NCBI GenBank assembly: GCA_002711185.1
Contig: PAHL01000023.1
Coordinates: 20,599 to 34,002 of the forward strand
Source: Flavobacteriaceae bacterium
Lineage (GTDB): Bacteria > Bacteroidota > Bacteroidia > Flavobacteriales > Flavobacteriaceae
Direction: 5' to 3'
Length of the DNA stretch: 13,404 nucleotides
Shown: one piece after another, positions 12,997 to 13,404 of the stretch
How the letters are laid out: each line of letters begins with the position of its first letter
Numbering within the stretch: the first letter of the stretch is position 1
Notes under the pieces: model-generated
Seen by the model: the letters and a program-made list of their open reading frames with translations, nothing else
Told to the model about the DNA's origin: nothing
Database searches by the model: none
Made by a program: the position numbers and the translations under genes

Positions 12997-13404
12997 TCAA
13001 GCTCCATAATTCCTTATGGTTAGTGTAAATTTGTTTTTTCCTGGTTTTTGAAGACGGTAGTATATGTTTGATAAAATTGTAGCTTTTGAAAATTTTTCGT
13101 TGACTAATGGAATATTTTGTTTTGTCCAGGTTTTTATTTTTTCAATATCTACCTGAGGGATTCGTATTGATACAGCTTTAATTAGAAAATTTAATTCAGA
13201 TTCATTAATTTCTAATTCAGATTCAACCGTAAATTGAAGTGATTTAATTTTTGAATTTCCTTCCACATTAATTAGGTAAGATACAGTAGAATTTTTTTTA
13301 ATGAATTCTTTGTTTATTATTTTTTCGGAAGAAAAGCTTTGTTTGTTACTAGTAAATCTCCATTCATTAAGAAAGTCCTCAAAGACTAATGGATCAAGAC
13401 CCTC
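12997..13404 (-). CDS. C-terminal part of an unrecognised protein (5' end cut by window edge)
   Basis: The frame is open without a stop from the right edge (beginning EGLDPLVFEDFLNEW) to the TGA at 12997-12999, giving 135 residues. A GTG at 13266 could be mistaken for a start, but the open frame continues upstream with sensible amino acid use, so this is the end of a longer gene. I do not recognise the protein. It is hydrophilic and lysine-rich, has no membrane segment, and alternates short beta-like and helical stretches (for example SYLINVEG, KIKSLQFTVESELEI, NKFTLTIRNYGA at the C terminus). The pattern could be a scaffold or an enzyme's terminal domain. It lies 73 bases upstream of the OmpA gene on the same strand, but that gene has its own -7 element. 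Confidence 0.7.
   Translation of the reverse strand, partial: EGLDPLVFEDFLNEWRFTSNKQSFSSEKIINKEFIKKNSTVSYLINVEGNSKIKSLQFTVESELEINESELNFLIKAVSIRIPQVDIEKIKTWTKQNIPLVNEKFSKATILSNIYYRLQKPGKNKFTLTIRNYGA

Overview
This window is typical chromosomal DNA of an AT-rich member of the Bacteroidota, most likely a (marine) flavobacterium. The reasons are the very low GC content, starts with A-rich leaders and few Shine-Dalgarno sequences, several exact matches to the Bacteroidota -7 promoter element TAnnTTTG, many lipoprotein signal peptides with relaxed lipoboxes, Tat-exported sugar-enzyme families, and an OmpA protein with thrombospondin type 3 repeats. No genus can be named from this alone. I see no insertion sequence, phage gene, CRISPR array or recognisable defence system.

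Layout. The left edge (1-584, minus) carries the first 194 codons of a secreted SMP-30/gluconolactonase-like protein. A 317-base stretch without a gene follows; it holds an unexplained inverted repeat (720-782) and the terminator of a small minus-strand tRNA operon, tRNA-Pro(UGG) then tRNA-Pro(GGG). Upstream of these on the same strand are oxyR, with both redox cysteines at 199 and 208, and a lipoprotein cyclophilin. The cyclophilin is divergent from, and overlaps by 13 bases, the start of a plus-strand pair: a Nudix CoA-pyrophosphatase-like gene and a PlsC-like acyltransferase with altered motifs. A minus-strand lipoprotein of unknown function converges on that pair.

From 5197 to 9747 four plus-strand genes lie close together (gaps of 38, 62 and 32 bases): a DUF3089 lipoprotein alpha/beta hydrolase, a Tat-exported Gfo/Idh/MocA oxidoreductase, galE with a TTG start, and a Tat-exported TIM-barrel protein of the hydroxypyruvate isomerase type. 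They look like one transcription unit for carbohydrate or glycoside conversion in the envelope, and this is the most interesting part functionally. A DeaD-like RNA helicase with its own promoter element follows and ends at a strong bidirectional terminator shared with a convergent OmpA/TSP3 outer-membrane protein gene. The right edge holds the last 135 codons of a protein I do not recognise.

Most of the window is ordinary. The items that deserve a second look are the nested divergent promoters at 2864-2902, the Tat oxidoreductase/TIM-barrel cluster, the acyltransferase with HX5D and FPQGT in place of HX4D and FPEGT, the unknown HxH lipoprotein, and two perfect intergenic inverted repeats. Three coding calls depend on correcting the apparent open frame: both edge genes are partial and longer than their internal starts suggest, and the DUF3089, cyclophilin and TIM-barrel genes start downstream of the longest possible frame.
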